Below, one piece after another: positions 1 to 9,547 of a stretch of DNA of 64,000 nt. A program made the translations under genes and the position numbers. The stretch is from Phoma sp. XZ068 (taxonomy: Eukaryota > Ascomycota > Dothideomycetes > Pleosporales > Didymellaceae). Each line of letters opens with the position of its first letter. Position 1 is the first letter of the stretch. The stretch is taken from NCBI GenBank assembly GCA_004835665.1, contig RBKR01000025.1:744001-808000 (forward strand), given 5' to 3'. The notes beneath the pieces were generated by a model that was not told the DNA's origin, searched no databases, and worked only from the letters and a program-made list of their open reading frames with translations.

Positions 1-967
1 AATACACAAGACTATACCTTGTAACCTCGCCCTGCCTCCCCGGCGGCGCAACAACCCTATGGATATTACTCCTCAGCAGACCATTCGAGAACTTAACCAG
101 CGCATCGCCCAGATTAACTATGCAATGACCAGCAAGGGGCTTAACATAGCACCACCCCTCTTGACACAACTTCTCCTCAACCTCACTCGCACCCTCACTC
201 TCCTTCGGCTCCACAGCCGCCATCCCCTCCGGCAACCGCACCTGCAGGCCCCCCAGCCGATTAAACAGCACAGTAACAGATCCGAAATCCGTATGCTCGC
301 CGAGCGCCACACCCTTGGTACTCTGTTCCTGGGGCGGGGCTCTAACAAAACGAATCTGGTCGCCCGACACCGCAGTAAGGCGATGCAAGGCATTCAACCC
401 GCCGTCCTTCCTCGCGTCCTGGGAAAGCGGAAGCCTGCCAGACACAAGATCGATAATCGTCTCGCAGATCCCATGGCTCCGCTGGATATACCGCTTATAC
501 AGCTCTCTTTCTCCGTCACCATTCAGCACCTCCGGCGACGGCAGACGGGGCGACAAACCGAGAACATCGTCTTTGGAGATGTTATAAAACTCATTGCGGT
601 CTCGGGTGCCCTGTCTATCCATAATACCCACGCCGTAGCCTTTGTAGCCAAAGTAGCTGTTCTTGGTGCTGAAGTCGTATTTGACTTTCTCATTGATGGG
701 GAGCGCGTAGAAAGACCGCATGAGGGAAAAGAGGTCCGAGACGTCGGAGAGGAGGGCTGAGGCCGGGGAGGATTCAACGTCTAGGTAGAAGAAGCCTAGG
801 TCTTGACACGCTTGCCAGCAGCGTTCCTCTTCTTCGGGGTCGTGGGCAAGGAGTTTGGCGAGGGAGATGCGGAGGAGTGGTGCGGTGGGGACATTGTCGG
901 GGAAAGGAGGGAGGTCCGTAGAGGCTCCTGAAGAAACTGGGGAGGGTGAATGATCTGAGTGAGGCAT
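1..967 (-). CDS. 2OG-Fe(II) dioxygenase (isopenicillin N synthase-like), 3' end outside window
   Basis: Open without stops from the ATG at 967 to the window edge, giving about 322 residues with no intron needed. The iron ligands of the double-stranded beta-helix fold are visible as His225-x-Asp227 (in GEHTDFG) and His303 (in SNIHRV), and the 2-oxoglutarate-binding Arg317-x-Ser319 (RYS) follows. The N-terminal part has the DIOX_N pattern (QDLGFFYLD near residue 60). Family members oxidise small molecules such as secondary metabolites using Fe(II) and 2-oxoglutarate; the substrate here cannot be read from the sequence. No signal peptide, so probably cytosolic. The family is usually 330-380 residues, so only a short C-terminus is missing. 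Its upstream side faces the 3' end of hex1. Confidence 0.88.
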   Translation of the reverse strand, partial: MPHSDHSPSPVSSGASTDLPPFPDNVPTAPLLRISLAKLLAHDPEEEERCWQACQDLGFFYLDVESSPASALLSDVSDLFSLMRSFYALPINEKVKYDFSTKNSYFGYKGYGVGIMDRQGTRDRNEFYNISKDDVLGLSPRLPSPEVLNGDGERELYKRYIQRSHGICETIIDLVSGRLPLSQDARKDGGLNALHRLTAVSGDQIRFVRAPPQEQSTKGVALGEHTDFGSVTVLFNRLGGLQVRLPEGMAAVEPKESEGASEVEEKLCQEGWCYVKPLAGHCIVNLGDALVKFSNGLLRSNIHRVVAPPGRQGEVTRYSLVY

Positions 968-1416
968 GATGGCGATCTGGATCTGAGACTGAGCATTGCA
1001 ACGAGAAGTGAATGCTTTAAATAGTCCAATATGCTCCGATTGGACCGAGGTGGACAATACTAATCATGTGCGGGAGAGCTACCGAGAACGCGGGGTAGCT
1101 CGAATGGGGTAAGTAGCACGTGGGCACGGAGAGACGACACACCAAGAGACGATTAGGAGACACACATTTCATTAACTATCCACAGATGTCACCACAGATA
1201 CTGCTCATACCCGAACCAAGCAGCACTTGCTTAGGCGCGAGAGTGAACCCTGCCCAAGGTCGTACGCCAGCCAAGCAATGAACACCGAGTTTATAAACAC
1301 AAGTCAAGACCGGAACGAACTCCAATGCCTTCATTATACATGTTGACCTTTGGGCTGTCAATGCAAGTATGTGATGAGGAAGGGTGGTACTAACCATCGA
1401 CGTTTACAATGCACGT
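968..1416. other. Spacer: hex1 3' flank and dioxygenase promoter
   Basis: About 450 bp between two genes that both run on the minus strand. It must hold the hex1 3' UTR and the promoter of the downstream dioxygenase. No coding region is supported. Confidence 0.5.
1016..1043 (-). promoter_or_regulatory. TATA-like and CCAAT elements upstream of the 2OG dioxygenase
   Basis: On the minus strand TATTTAAA lies at 1023-1016, about 50 bp before the ATG at 967. A CCAAT box (ATTGG on the plus strand) is at 1039-1043 and a plus-strand CCAAT at 1026-1030. Position and order fit a core promoter, but no transcription start is known. Confidence 0.35.
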
Positions 1417-2295
1417 TTACAGCCTGGAGCCGTGGACGACCTTGTAGTCGACAGCCATCTCGAGACCGTCGTCGTTGATGACAAGAATGCGGACGGAGCC
1501 ACGGCCGTTGTCGAAGGACTCGGCAAGACGAGAGGCAAGACCGCTCTGGTCAAGGACGGGGAGACCCTGCTTGACATCGCCAGACTCGGTCATGGCAACA
1601 ACGCGGCCGTCTTCACGGATGTCGAGAACGCGGTACTGCTTGAAGACAGGGCCGAGCATGTTCTGGACAACAACCGAGGGGGCGGGGTTGGAGATGAAGC
1701 TGGACTCCTCGTGCAGCTGCTTGGTGAAGAGGTCAACACCGAGGTAGCGGTGCTGGCCAGTCTGCGAGGAGGTGGTGATGCGGATGACCTGGCAAGGGCG
1801 GCCCTGGAGGATCAGGAGATCGCCAATGCGGATGTGGTGGCAGGGGATGGTGATGGTGTTAGCGGAAGCCATCTTGCGTGCGGTTGCGGGAGCGGCCGGA
1901 ACGTAGGGGGTGACTGCGGGCGCGGAAGTGACACGGACGGACCTCTGGACAGGAGCACCGGACGAGACGGGGCGGCTGGGGAGAGGAGCGGGGGCGGCAG
2001 ACACGTGGGAGACGTGAGAGACGTGCGAGGGAGCAGGGGCGTGCGAGGGAGCGTGCGAAGGGGCGGCAGAGACGTGAGAGGGAGCACTGGTGTACTTCTC
2101 CTTGACAATGATCTCTTCCTTGTCGTCGGAGTACTTGTTTCCGGCGTAGGAGTGCGAGTCCGAGTGGTGGTGGTGGCGGTGGGGGTGGATGGGGTGGGCT
2201 ACGCGTTCAGCAACCTTGTGGGCGACCTTGTGTGCAGCGTGGTGGGCAGCGTCACGGAACGAGTGGTATTGACCTTCGTTGTCGTAATATCCCAT
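1417..2295 (-). CDS. hex1: Woronin body major protein HEX1
   Basis: 292 residues from the ATG at 2295. HEX1 self-assembles into the crystalline core of the Woronin body, a peroxisome-derived organelle that plugs septal pores after hyphal damage. The C-terminal half (from about residue 145, TITIPCHHIRIGD) is the eIF5A-like HEX domain with the conserved core GRPCQVIRI, GQHRYLGVDLFTKQLHEESS and GRGSVRILV. The protein ends in SRL, a type 1 peroxisomal targeting signal. The first 140 residues are His-, Ser- and Pro-rich and low in complexity, longer than the Neurospora leader. The MGYYD start matches the canonical HEX1 start. The frame stays open upstream of the ATG and joins further exons (see 2296-3173), so a longer isoform is likely. 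Confidence 0.96.
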   Translation of the reverse strand: MGYYDNEGQYHSFRDAAHHAAHKVAHKVAERVAHPIHPHRHHHHSDSHSYAGNKYSDDKEEIIVKEKYTSAPSHVSAAPSHAPSHAPAPSHVSHVSHVSAAPAPLPSRPVSSGAPVQRSVRVTSAPAVTPYVPAAPATARKMASANTITIPCHHIRIGDLLILQGRPCQVIRITTSSQTGQHRYLGVDLFTKQLHEESSFISNPAPSVVVQNMLGPVFKQYRVLDIREDGRVVAMTESGDVKQGLPVLDQSGLASRLAESFDNGRGSVRILVINDDGLEMAVDYKVVHGSRL

Positions 2296-3019
2296 GGACA
2301 GGCGGCGGTGCTTGGAGGGCGGCGCGGTGGATCGAGCAGAAGCGTCTACTCGAACCTCAGGATAGCGTCGGTCGACGGTGTCCTGGTGCTTGGCGGTGAA
2401 GGTCTCGCGGGTGTAACCTGAGCGAGAGTCCTCGACGATGGGGCGGGTGCGTTCTCGGAATTGGCGCTCGGAAACGTCAATCTGGGAGGGCGCGTAGTCG
2501 GTGGCAGGGCCGTGGACAGTGTTGAAGTGTCTGTCGTAGGTGCTGGCCTGGAGGTCGATGTGGGTGTGGGAGTGAGAAGGTTGGGGCGGGAAGCTGGGAA
2601 GAAGGGCAGGTCAGCTATGGGCAGGGAAGAGGAGGTGAGGGAAAAGTGGGGACATGCGTGTCGCTCTGACAACAACAGAGCAATTGGGTTTAGCGGCGGC
2701 CCGTGGCTGCTAGTGGCCAAGCTCAGGGGCTGGGGTGGTTGGGCGCGAGTGTTGTGGGTGGGCCGTGCTGCATGCGCTGGCACAGGGCCACAGCAACAAG
2801 GCGAGGGGAGCAAAACAACGCCGAACTTACCGGTCAGATGGGCGGGCTTCGTGCGGCGACGGGCGGTCAAACTGCGACTGCGCGCGTTCGGGCTGGCGGA
2901 ATCGCGTCTCCTCGTGGATATGGACCTCTTCGCGGTGCTGGGGCGGCGGCTGCTGCTGGGGGCGGCGGCGCTCTTCCTCGTAGATGCGGACCTCTTCCTT
3001 GATGTGCGTCTCGCGCGGC

Positions 3020-3054
<35 letters not shown>

Positions 3055-3173
3055 GACGGTGGCAGAGAAGGATTCGTGCGTCTCTTCGTGACCTTCCCGT
3101 CCGTGTGCTTGAGGCTCAGGTAGCTTGACTTCGCCTTCTACCTTTGTGCTGGTGGTCTCCTGGTTGACCGCGT
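2296..3173 (-). CDS. hex1: Upstream coding exons of a long HEX1 isoform
   Basis: The hex1 frame is open upstream of MGYYD for 99 codons (2593-2296; FPPQPSHSHTH ... SKHRRLS). It starts at an acceptor (TTCTTCCCAG, intron side 2594) that pairs with a consensus GTAAGT donor at 2830. Removing intron 2594-2830 (237 bp) joins it in phase to an upstream coding stretch, about 3173-2831, that is Glu/Arg/His-rich and has a run of 10 Gln. That stretch has no ATG and is closed upstream by a TAA near 3263, so a further 5' exon carrying the start is needed; I could not place it with confidence. Alternatively spliced N-terminal extensions are known for HEX1 genes of other fungi, which supports the model. The exact 5' border is a guess. 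Confidence 0.6.
3021..3051. repeat. (GCT)n / (CAG)n trinucleotide tract coding for polyglutamine
   Basis: Ten uninterrupted GCT units on the plus strand, read as CAG on the minus strand. They encode a run of ten Gln in the upstream exon of the long HEX1 isoform. Tracts of this kind vary in length between strains. Confidence 0.9.
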
Positions 3174-3246
3174 TCCGATACGCAGACGGGAAGACACTGA
3201 AGGGGATCGGAACCTGGGCTGTCAGCGCAACTCGCTCTGGCCTCAC

Positions 3247-5965
3247 CGCCTGCGCGCATCGCTCTTACTCGTGCTTCAAAATCCAGTTTGCCGGAGTCGG
3301 TGCGTTATTCTCAAGACCCTTCGAACCGTTCGAAAACAATTCGAAAGGAATCAAGAACAACTTCTTGGCTCCTTTGGAGGGTTATGGGATTGCTGGTAAT
3401 GTGCAGCGGGCGTGATGGTGCAGTAGCGGGGCGAGGTGGAGGAGAGATGGAGCAATGAGGCGAGGAGGGGGTCAAGTAGATTGGCGGACGGGTGCCGTCA
3501 GCTGGGTCGTGTTGTGAGCGACGGTTTCACAGGGCAGCCCGGCGCGGATGGGAAGGAGCTGTCCCAATCGGGCAACGCCGTGTTGTGTGCCTGCCTTAGC
3601 GTTGTTTTGGCGCGTCGCAGCCTCCCCTTTTTGCAGTTCACTGACAACCTCCACAACGCCCTGTCTCCCAGCCGAGGCTATTGGGAACACGCAATTGCAG
3701 CAGCTGAGCACTGCGCGGCTGTTGCCCGGACGATCTGCGCCCAATCGACGGCGCAATGGCAGCACATGGACTTTCGACTCCACAGAGCTGACGGGAGCTG
3801 CTCCTACCCTTGCATCTGAGCACCAGCACCAGCAGCATCTCCACCCCTCACGCGTGGAGCCTGTCGATTGGTGCTGGGAACGCTTCGTATGCAGCCATCG
3901 TTATGGTTCGCGCGCAGGAGGCATTTTCCTGACAATCTCAGCTGAGTCCGCCGGTGTTGCGTGTTCGTGCAGCAGCACTCCCAGCCTCTCATTTTCTGGC
4001 CCACCCTAATTGGCCGAAGCTATCAGGAGGCTTGCGGGAGGCCGGGGTAGCTTGTCTGTCGATCGCGGTTAGCCGGCCCAAGCTTCACATGCAACAACAT
4101 CACCGTTGAACCGCCGATGCCAACTGTTGTTTGGGTCGCAAATTGATCGCAATCTACGCGAAGGCCTCGAGCGCATGCCGTTGTTTTGGCTGGGTGGAGA
4201 GCAGCCTCGCATATTACTCGCATATCCTGACCATGGTTCCTCGCTGCTGTGAGACGTCATCGAGCTGCACCATGATCAGCTTTGAACAATCCAGACCCAC
4301 GGCAACATACGTTTCCATGTCCATCCGTGTTGATGATGAATAGATTTCCGAGATGCCGACTATGCTTGCCTTCTGGTACCTAACACAGCCTCTGCGACGA
4401 ACTATTTCCGAAAGAACCCAATCCCAATTGCTAGAAAAGTCGGCCATTGAGTGTCAGCTTTGAAGAGTCTGAACGTTCTCAATTGAGCGTGAGTTTCTGA
4501 GCAATGGACGACGCAGTTGAAGGTTGTACCGCCCTTCAATAGCCATTATAGGTTTGCAGGCACTTACGCTATATTCGGATGTATCACCCATCGCTCATAT
4601 GAACCTGGTCGCACTCGCGATGAGAACTCCATGTCGTATATGACATATCAATTGCAAGAGCAGCGAACCTTCGTGTGCGAGTCGTACCACATACACGCTT
4701 TGGGAAGACGACAAAGGTGTGACCAGCAAGGACGTCAGTATCATTTCGACGCCGCTGACGAAGTTTAAAACCTTCATGCTCATCTCATCCCTTCCCATCG
4801 GCCGTAGTCTGCCACGGATCATGTCAAGCGTCACGGCGCAGTCTTCTGTTGTACGCCGTCAACGTGAGCTTGACAGATACCCATCGATGGTACCCAAGTG
4901 ACCGATTCGTCTCATTGTACAGATCGCGCCCATCTGTGGCGTCTGTCAACAGACGACCTCCCTGTCGGCAGAAGCCACCAGATCTAGATCCAACCATCAT
5001 GCACCGTATTCTCCAAGGTCGGCTTCCTTCCGGTGTTGGTGCTACAACGGGCGGCCGCAACACTCCTTCCTGGATGGACATCGCAAAGTGCTCCGGCCGA
5101 ACCATCACGCGTTTTCCTATGACTTTTCCGTCTGTCCCCAAGGATGCTGATACTGCCCCGCTCTTGTACTCCAGATGACTGTGTTGCCTGGTTCTGGCGC
5201 TACTGCATGGATATGGTGTCACAGTACCGTTTTTCAACGTCGGCAAGCGAACCGAAGTTCACCGTCTTGCACACCGTTCTGGCGATTTCGTCCAGTTCTT
5301 CAGGAAACCCTCTCACAGACACCACTGACCAGGATAACGCTGCTCTAAGTACACCAGATCCCGCTATTATGCTACCACGTTGCCGACCTAGGAGGAATGC
5401 ATTCCAAGCCACGGCCGCACGAAGGCAATCTACGGGCATTCCGATTCCCCATCGGCTTCATCTCCACGCGCAAATGACAGCTGTCAGCAGTCGAATGTCT
5501 CGCTCAGTACTGCTCGATTTGAGTCGTATGTCGTATCTGTCACTCAAAGCAGCTTGACAATGACCACAAGAGCCGGTTTATCAGAGCTCACGGCCGGCGC
5601 GGTTTGTCAAGTCACAAACTCAGCGTGAATACCCCTGCCCATTCCAGTGACGTCCAGACCCGTTACGTTGCCTCGTAACCTCCAACGCTTTATTGGGAAA
5701 AGCAAGGCACTGAATGGTCCTTAGCTCCCTTGTGCCGAAGCGACAAACCGCTCTTCACTGGGGAAACGGGAGATGTGATCAGCGTCTCGCAGGCATCCGT
5801 ATAAAGAAATCCTAGTCCCAGGGGTCTGCACCTCACCGTGTTTGCTCTGCAGGTCGGAAGCTACTCAATCGAAAAGATCCTACGGTCGCCGCCCTCGACT
5901 ACAAAGAGTGTCGTTTCTCACTGCGAATTCGCCAGACAGTCGAATCTGTCTGACTTCAACACAAC
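3247..5965. other. 2.7-kb intergenic region between hex1 and the chitinase
   Basis: Contains the hex1 5' region (an undefined first exon and leader intron probably lie in 3250-4000) and the chitinase promoter. Several open frames of 70-150 codons exist (for example 4824-5246 minus and 5144-5557 plus), but none has a recognisable domain, a supporting exon partner or a frame clearly better than its opposites. I see no gene I can support. Confidence 0.4.
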
Positions 5966-8330
5966 ATGCGTTTCACAGCATGGGCGCTCCCCACACTGCT
6001 CACTTCGGCAAGTGCACGCTTTGTGATGTACGCAGATGAGTAAGTTGTGCTATTCAACTTCACTTTTCAGCGACTGACTTGCGAAGATGGCATCCTACTC
6101 GTCCAACCAACCCTCAAGATCGTGCTGGCATCGATCATGTTGTTCTCGCGTTTGGTAATGTCATAACGTCGTTCTGATATGGCTTTGCTAACAGGAATAG
6201 CCAACGCAAACAATACCGCAGGGTACTCGCCCAAAGTTCCCATCTCTGAGATCCGCTCAGAGTTCCCAAATGCAAAAATCATGATTGGTATGCTTCGCCT
6301 TGTCAAACACGTATGAGATACTAAGAATAGTCAGCTGTCGGTGGATGGGGCGATGATGTCGGCTTCAACACAGTGTCCAGCTCTGACGCCAGCATCCAAC
6401 AGTTTGCGAGTGATGTCAATACCATGCTCACAAACACAGGCGCCGACGGCGTGGGTAAGTTTAACGATTCTCCTCCAAGAGCTGAACTGACACATACAGA
6501 TATCGACTGGGAATATCCAGGTGGCAACGGCGCCGACTACAAACAAGTCTCCAACTCGGCCAGGTCGTACCAGATCGATGCATTTCCAAAGTTGCTCGCA
6601 GCAACTCGCTCTGCCATCGGTCCCGAGAAACTCCTCTCAATTGCTGTACCTGGCAAGAAGGGTAAATACAACCCGACATCGTACTGACCTAACTGACATG
6701 ACCAGGCGACATGCTGGCCTTCACGTCAGAAACAGGTCCCAAGATATGGCCCTCAGTCGACTACGTCAACGTCATGTCTTACGACCTGATGAACCGCCGT
6801 GACAACGTCACCCACCACCACACTTCTGTTGCCGGCTCTGAAGAAACTGTCAAGAACTACCTCGACATCGGCGCTCCCCCATCCAAGATCAACCTCGGCT
6901 TCGCATACTACGCCAAATACTTCACCACAGCCGGCGATTGCTCCGCCTCCCCCTTGGACTGCCCCATCGTCCTCGCCGAAGACCCCGTTACAGGCAAGGA
7001 CCTCCTCACAAGCGGCGCCTGGACATTCGAAAAACAGCACATGGCACCCGTCGACGCAACCAGCCTGACAGTAAGCTACGACGGCACATGCGGGCCCGAC
7101 AAGGGCACAAAGTGCGCCACGGGATGCTGCAGTCAATACGGTAACTGCGGCACCTCGCCCGAGCACTGCTCCGGCGCCTGCCAGCACGCCTTCGGCACGG
7201 GCTGTACGGATTCTGATGTTGCGGGCTCGTGGCAGAACGCTGCGAGGGACGGCGTCACAGACGAGCAGGCGGGTGGGCAGTACTACTTCGACGCTGCGAA
7301 CCGGCTGTTCTGGACGTGGGACACGCCGGACCTGATAACGAGGAAGTTCGACGACATCGTGCGGAAGTACGAGTTGGGCGGTGTGATGGCGTGGAGTCTG
7401 GGTGAGGATAGCAATGATTGGAGTCATATCAGGCGTATGGCGGAGGAACTGCAGAAGTCCTCTTCCAATCCGGCACCTCCTCCATCCAGCCCACCTCCGT
7501 CCAACCCTCCTCCATCTAACCCACCTGCATCAAACCCACCTCCATCGAACCCTCCATCAAACCCTCCTCCATCGAATGCCCCTCCATCCAATCCCCCACC
7601 ATCCAACCCAGCCCCCCGCCCAGCACCCAAACCCCAGTCCCCAAAGCCAAAGCCAAACCCCAAGCCCAGACCCCCCTACAAACTCGCCCCTCCCCATCAC
7701 TCCGACTACGAAGACTACCGCCACCTCCCCGGCAACCCAACCCTAGAATCCGATCCCAACCTCCCCTACGACGTCGTCTGGGTCGATGGGTCGGACGGAC
7801 CAGATGGGGAAGGGTTGGAGGAGTTGAGAGTACCGGAGGGATACGAAGTACCCTGGGGACAATCGCATTCACATTCACATCCACACTCTCCTTACTCGAA
7901 TTCTCATTCGAATGGGTACAATAGCGAGGATGAATACGACGACCCCATCTCCGCACAAGAAGCATACGCAGAGCCAGCGCAGTACGAAGACCCGACTCCC
8001 CCTTCAGCAGAGTATGACGATCCAGCGCCAGCGCCGTATGAAGGGGAAACAGGCTGGACGCCGCCACCGTCATCCGCTGGCACGTTTGACGACGGCTCTT
8101 GGACGCCGGGGAAGTATGATCGTACGGAGGTGCAATCGCACACTCAAGCCCAGGCTCAGGCGCAGACGAGTGGTGATGCGCAGACGGGCGGAAGAGTGCC
8201 TGGTACAACGGAGAGTATTGCGCGGTACGAAGGCGCGCAAGAAGAAGAACCGCAGTACGAACAAGTTTGTCAGTTGAGGAGGGTGCGGAAACGGAGTGTA
8301 CGGAGGAAGCGTGATACGAGGAGGTTGTAA
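5966..8330 (+). CDS. Secreted GH18 chitinase with nested CBM18 and long Pro/acidic tail
   Basis: Six exons: 5966-6039, 6087-6154, 6201-6287, 6335-6454, 6500-6661 and 6706-8330, giving 711 residues; the five introns are only 44-47 bp and all phases agree. Residues 1-18 form a signal peptide. The GH18 barrel spans about 19-425 with the catalytic Asp117-x-Asp119-x-Glu121 (VDIDWEYPGG) and barrel-closing Trp400 (GGVMAWSLGED). It hydrolyses chitin, and is secreted or wall-associated. A hevein-type CBM18 with eight Cys (299-337, from CGPDKGTKC) lies inside the barrel sequence, before the last strand. After the barrel comes a repeated PPSN linker (about 429-495), then a Glu/Asp/Tyr-rich tail and a basic C-terminus (RKRSVRRKRDTRRL). 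The tail has no recognised domain. Confidence 0.93.
7480..7650 (+). repeat. PPSNPP-type coding repeat in the chitinase linker
   Basis: Imperfect 12-15-bp units (CCTCCATCnAACCC and variants) repeat across about 170 bp. They encode a Pro-Ser-Asn linker of about 50 residues, of the kind that separates catalytic and tail regions in secreted glycosidases and is often O-glycosylated. Confidence 0.85.
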
Positions 8331-9547
8331 GAGTGAGATGTAAGTGGGGAGATAGATGGAAGACGATTGTTGGGGGTAGAGATAGGTAGGTAGATAGCTA
8401 GCTAGGTAATGTTATGAATAGAATAGCATCATAGTAGCCAAAAACCTTTTAAGTGGAGAAAAACGTGGGTTAGTTCTTATGATGTATGAATACCGACACT
8501 ACACCACACGACACCAAGTGATTCTAAAAGTCTAGAAAAGGGGTTTACAGATTTTGAATTGAAGTGGGGAGGTAGTCATCTCATTGAGGATCTGATCGTG
8601 AGACGGGTAATGGGCGTTAGGTAGGTGAATAGATGTAAGTGTTTGCCGTAACAAAATTAAAACACTAAGCTTCTAAACGTTCAAGAAAGCGTAGAATAAG
8701 TAGCACGATACGAATACCTACAGCACACTACGCAAGGTGATATTAACAGTCAACGTGATATAAGGTTGCCAAAAAAGAAATAGAAACGATTTAGTTGTTC
8801 GAATGGTATTGTTTCTAGTACTGGTAGTATACGAACATGAAAATGAAAAGAGGTAGGCGACAATTGAGTATGCCTCAACAGACTTTTTGTTTGTATGCAG
8901 ATATATAAAGTCCTAGGTAAGATGTATCTCTACGTAGCTGAAAAGACGTGTAGGAATGGCTGGTAACGGTAGCAAGACTTTATCAACGAAGATTTGTGGA
9001 TTCTAGATTTGGACTGTGAGTTGTGAATAAGAGGCAGATATTTAGTATTCTCGAATTCCTCTTCCTTTTCAACAACGTCCTTTCTGTATAAAATGTGAGA
9101 GTTTGGGTTGTGGGGCCTTAAACGCGAGGAGGGCGTGTTCTTGTTAATGCATCCATCGGATTGTAGATTGTGAATAAGTGGAAGACGTATATTAGTTATT
9201 CTTTGTTGATTACACCTACTTTTCAAGCACATCCTTTCTGCATAGAAAAGTGAGCCGGGCTGTGAGATATTCTTACATGTTAAGATGTAAACAAGACATG
9301 TTTACAATTGCAGAAATGGATTGGATTGTGAATAAGAGGTCGACATTTATTAGTTAGTCTTCATATTACGCCCACTTTTCCACATCCTCCCTTCTTTCTT
9401 CCTTCCTTCCTATCTTCTTACGGCACGCATACAGTCTAATAATACGTCGCACCCGCTCTACGAATGCCAGAAACCCACCCTACCACACACACACAAGTGC
9501 CCAGAATCAATAGTCCCACCAACCAAAGCAGCTTGATAAGATACCGT
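8331..9547. other. AT-richer intergenic region, 3' flanks of chitinase and CCDC47 gene
   Basis: The neighbours converge here, so the stretch holds two 3' UTRs. From 8400 the base composition is clearly AT-richer than the flanking genes, with many TAG/TAA in all frames. No coding region is supported. A degenerate repeat occupies 9000-9400 (separate entry). Confidence 0.5.
8995..9400. repeat. Three degenerate tandem repeats of about 150 bp
   Basis: The core TTGTGAATAAGnGG occurs at about 9021, 9167 and 9326, spaced 146 and 159 bp. Each copy is preceded by a GGATTnnAnATT-like segment and followed after about 30 bp by TTAGTnnTTCT and then a CTTTTCnACnnCnTCCTTTCT-like block. Copies differ mostly by transitions and small indels. 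No coding capacity. Confidence 0.6.

Noticed and set aside
59..760. 233-codon plus-strand frame at the window start
   Set aside because: Shadow of the 2OG-Fe(II) oxygenase on the minus strand, which has the HxD...H...RxS motif.
1384..2421. 345-codon plus-strand frame
   Set aside because: Antisense of hex1; Val/Gly/Asp-rich composition is typical of an antisense frame.
4824..5557. Opposed frames of about 140 codons between hex1 and the chitinase
   Set aside because: Looked gene-like in length, but no motif, no partner exon and no preferred strand.
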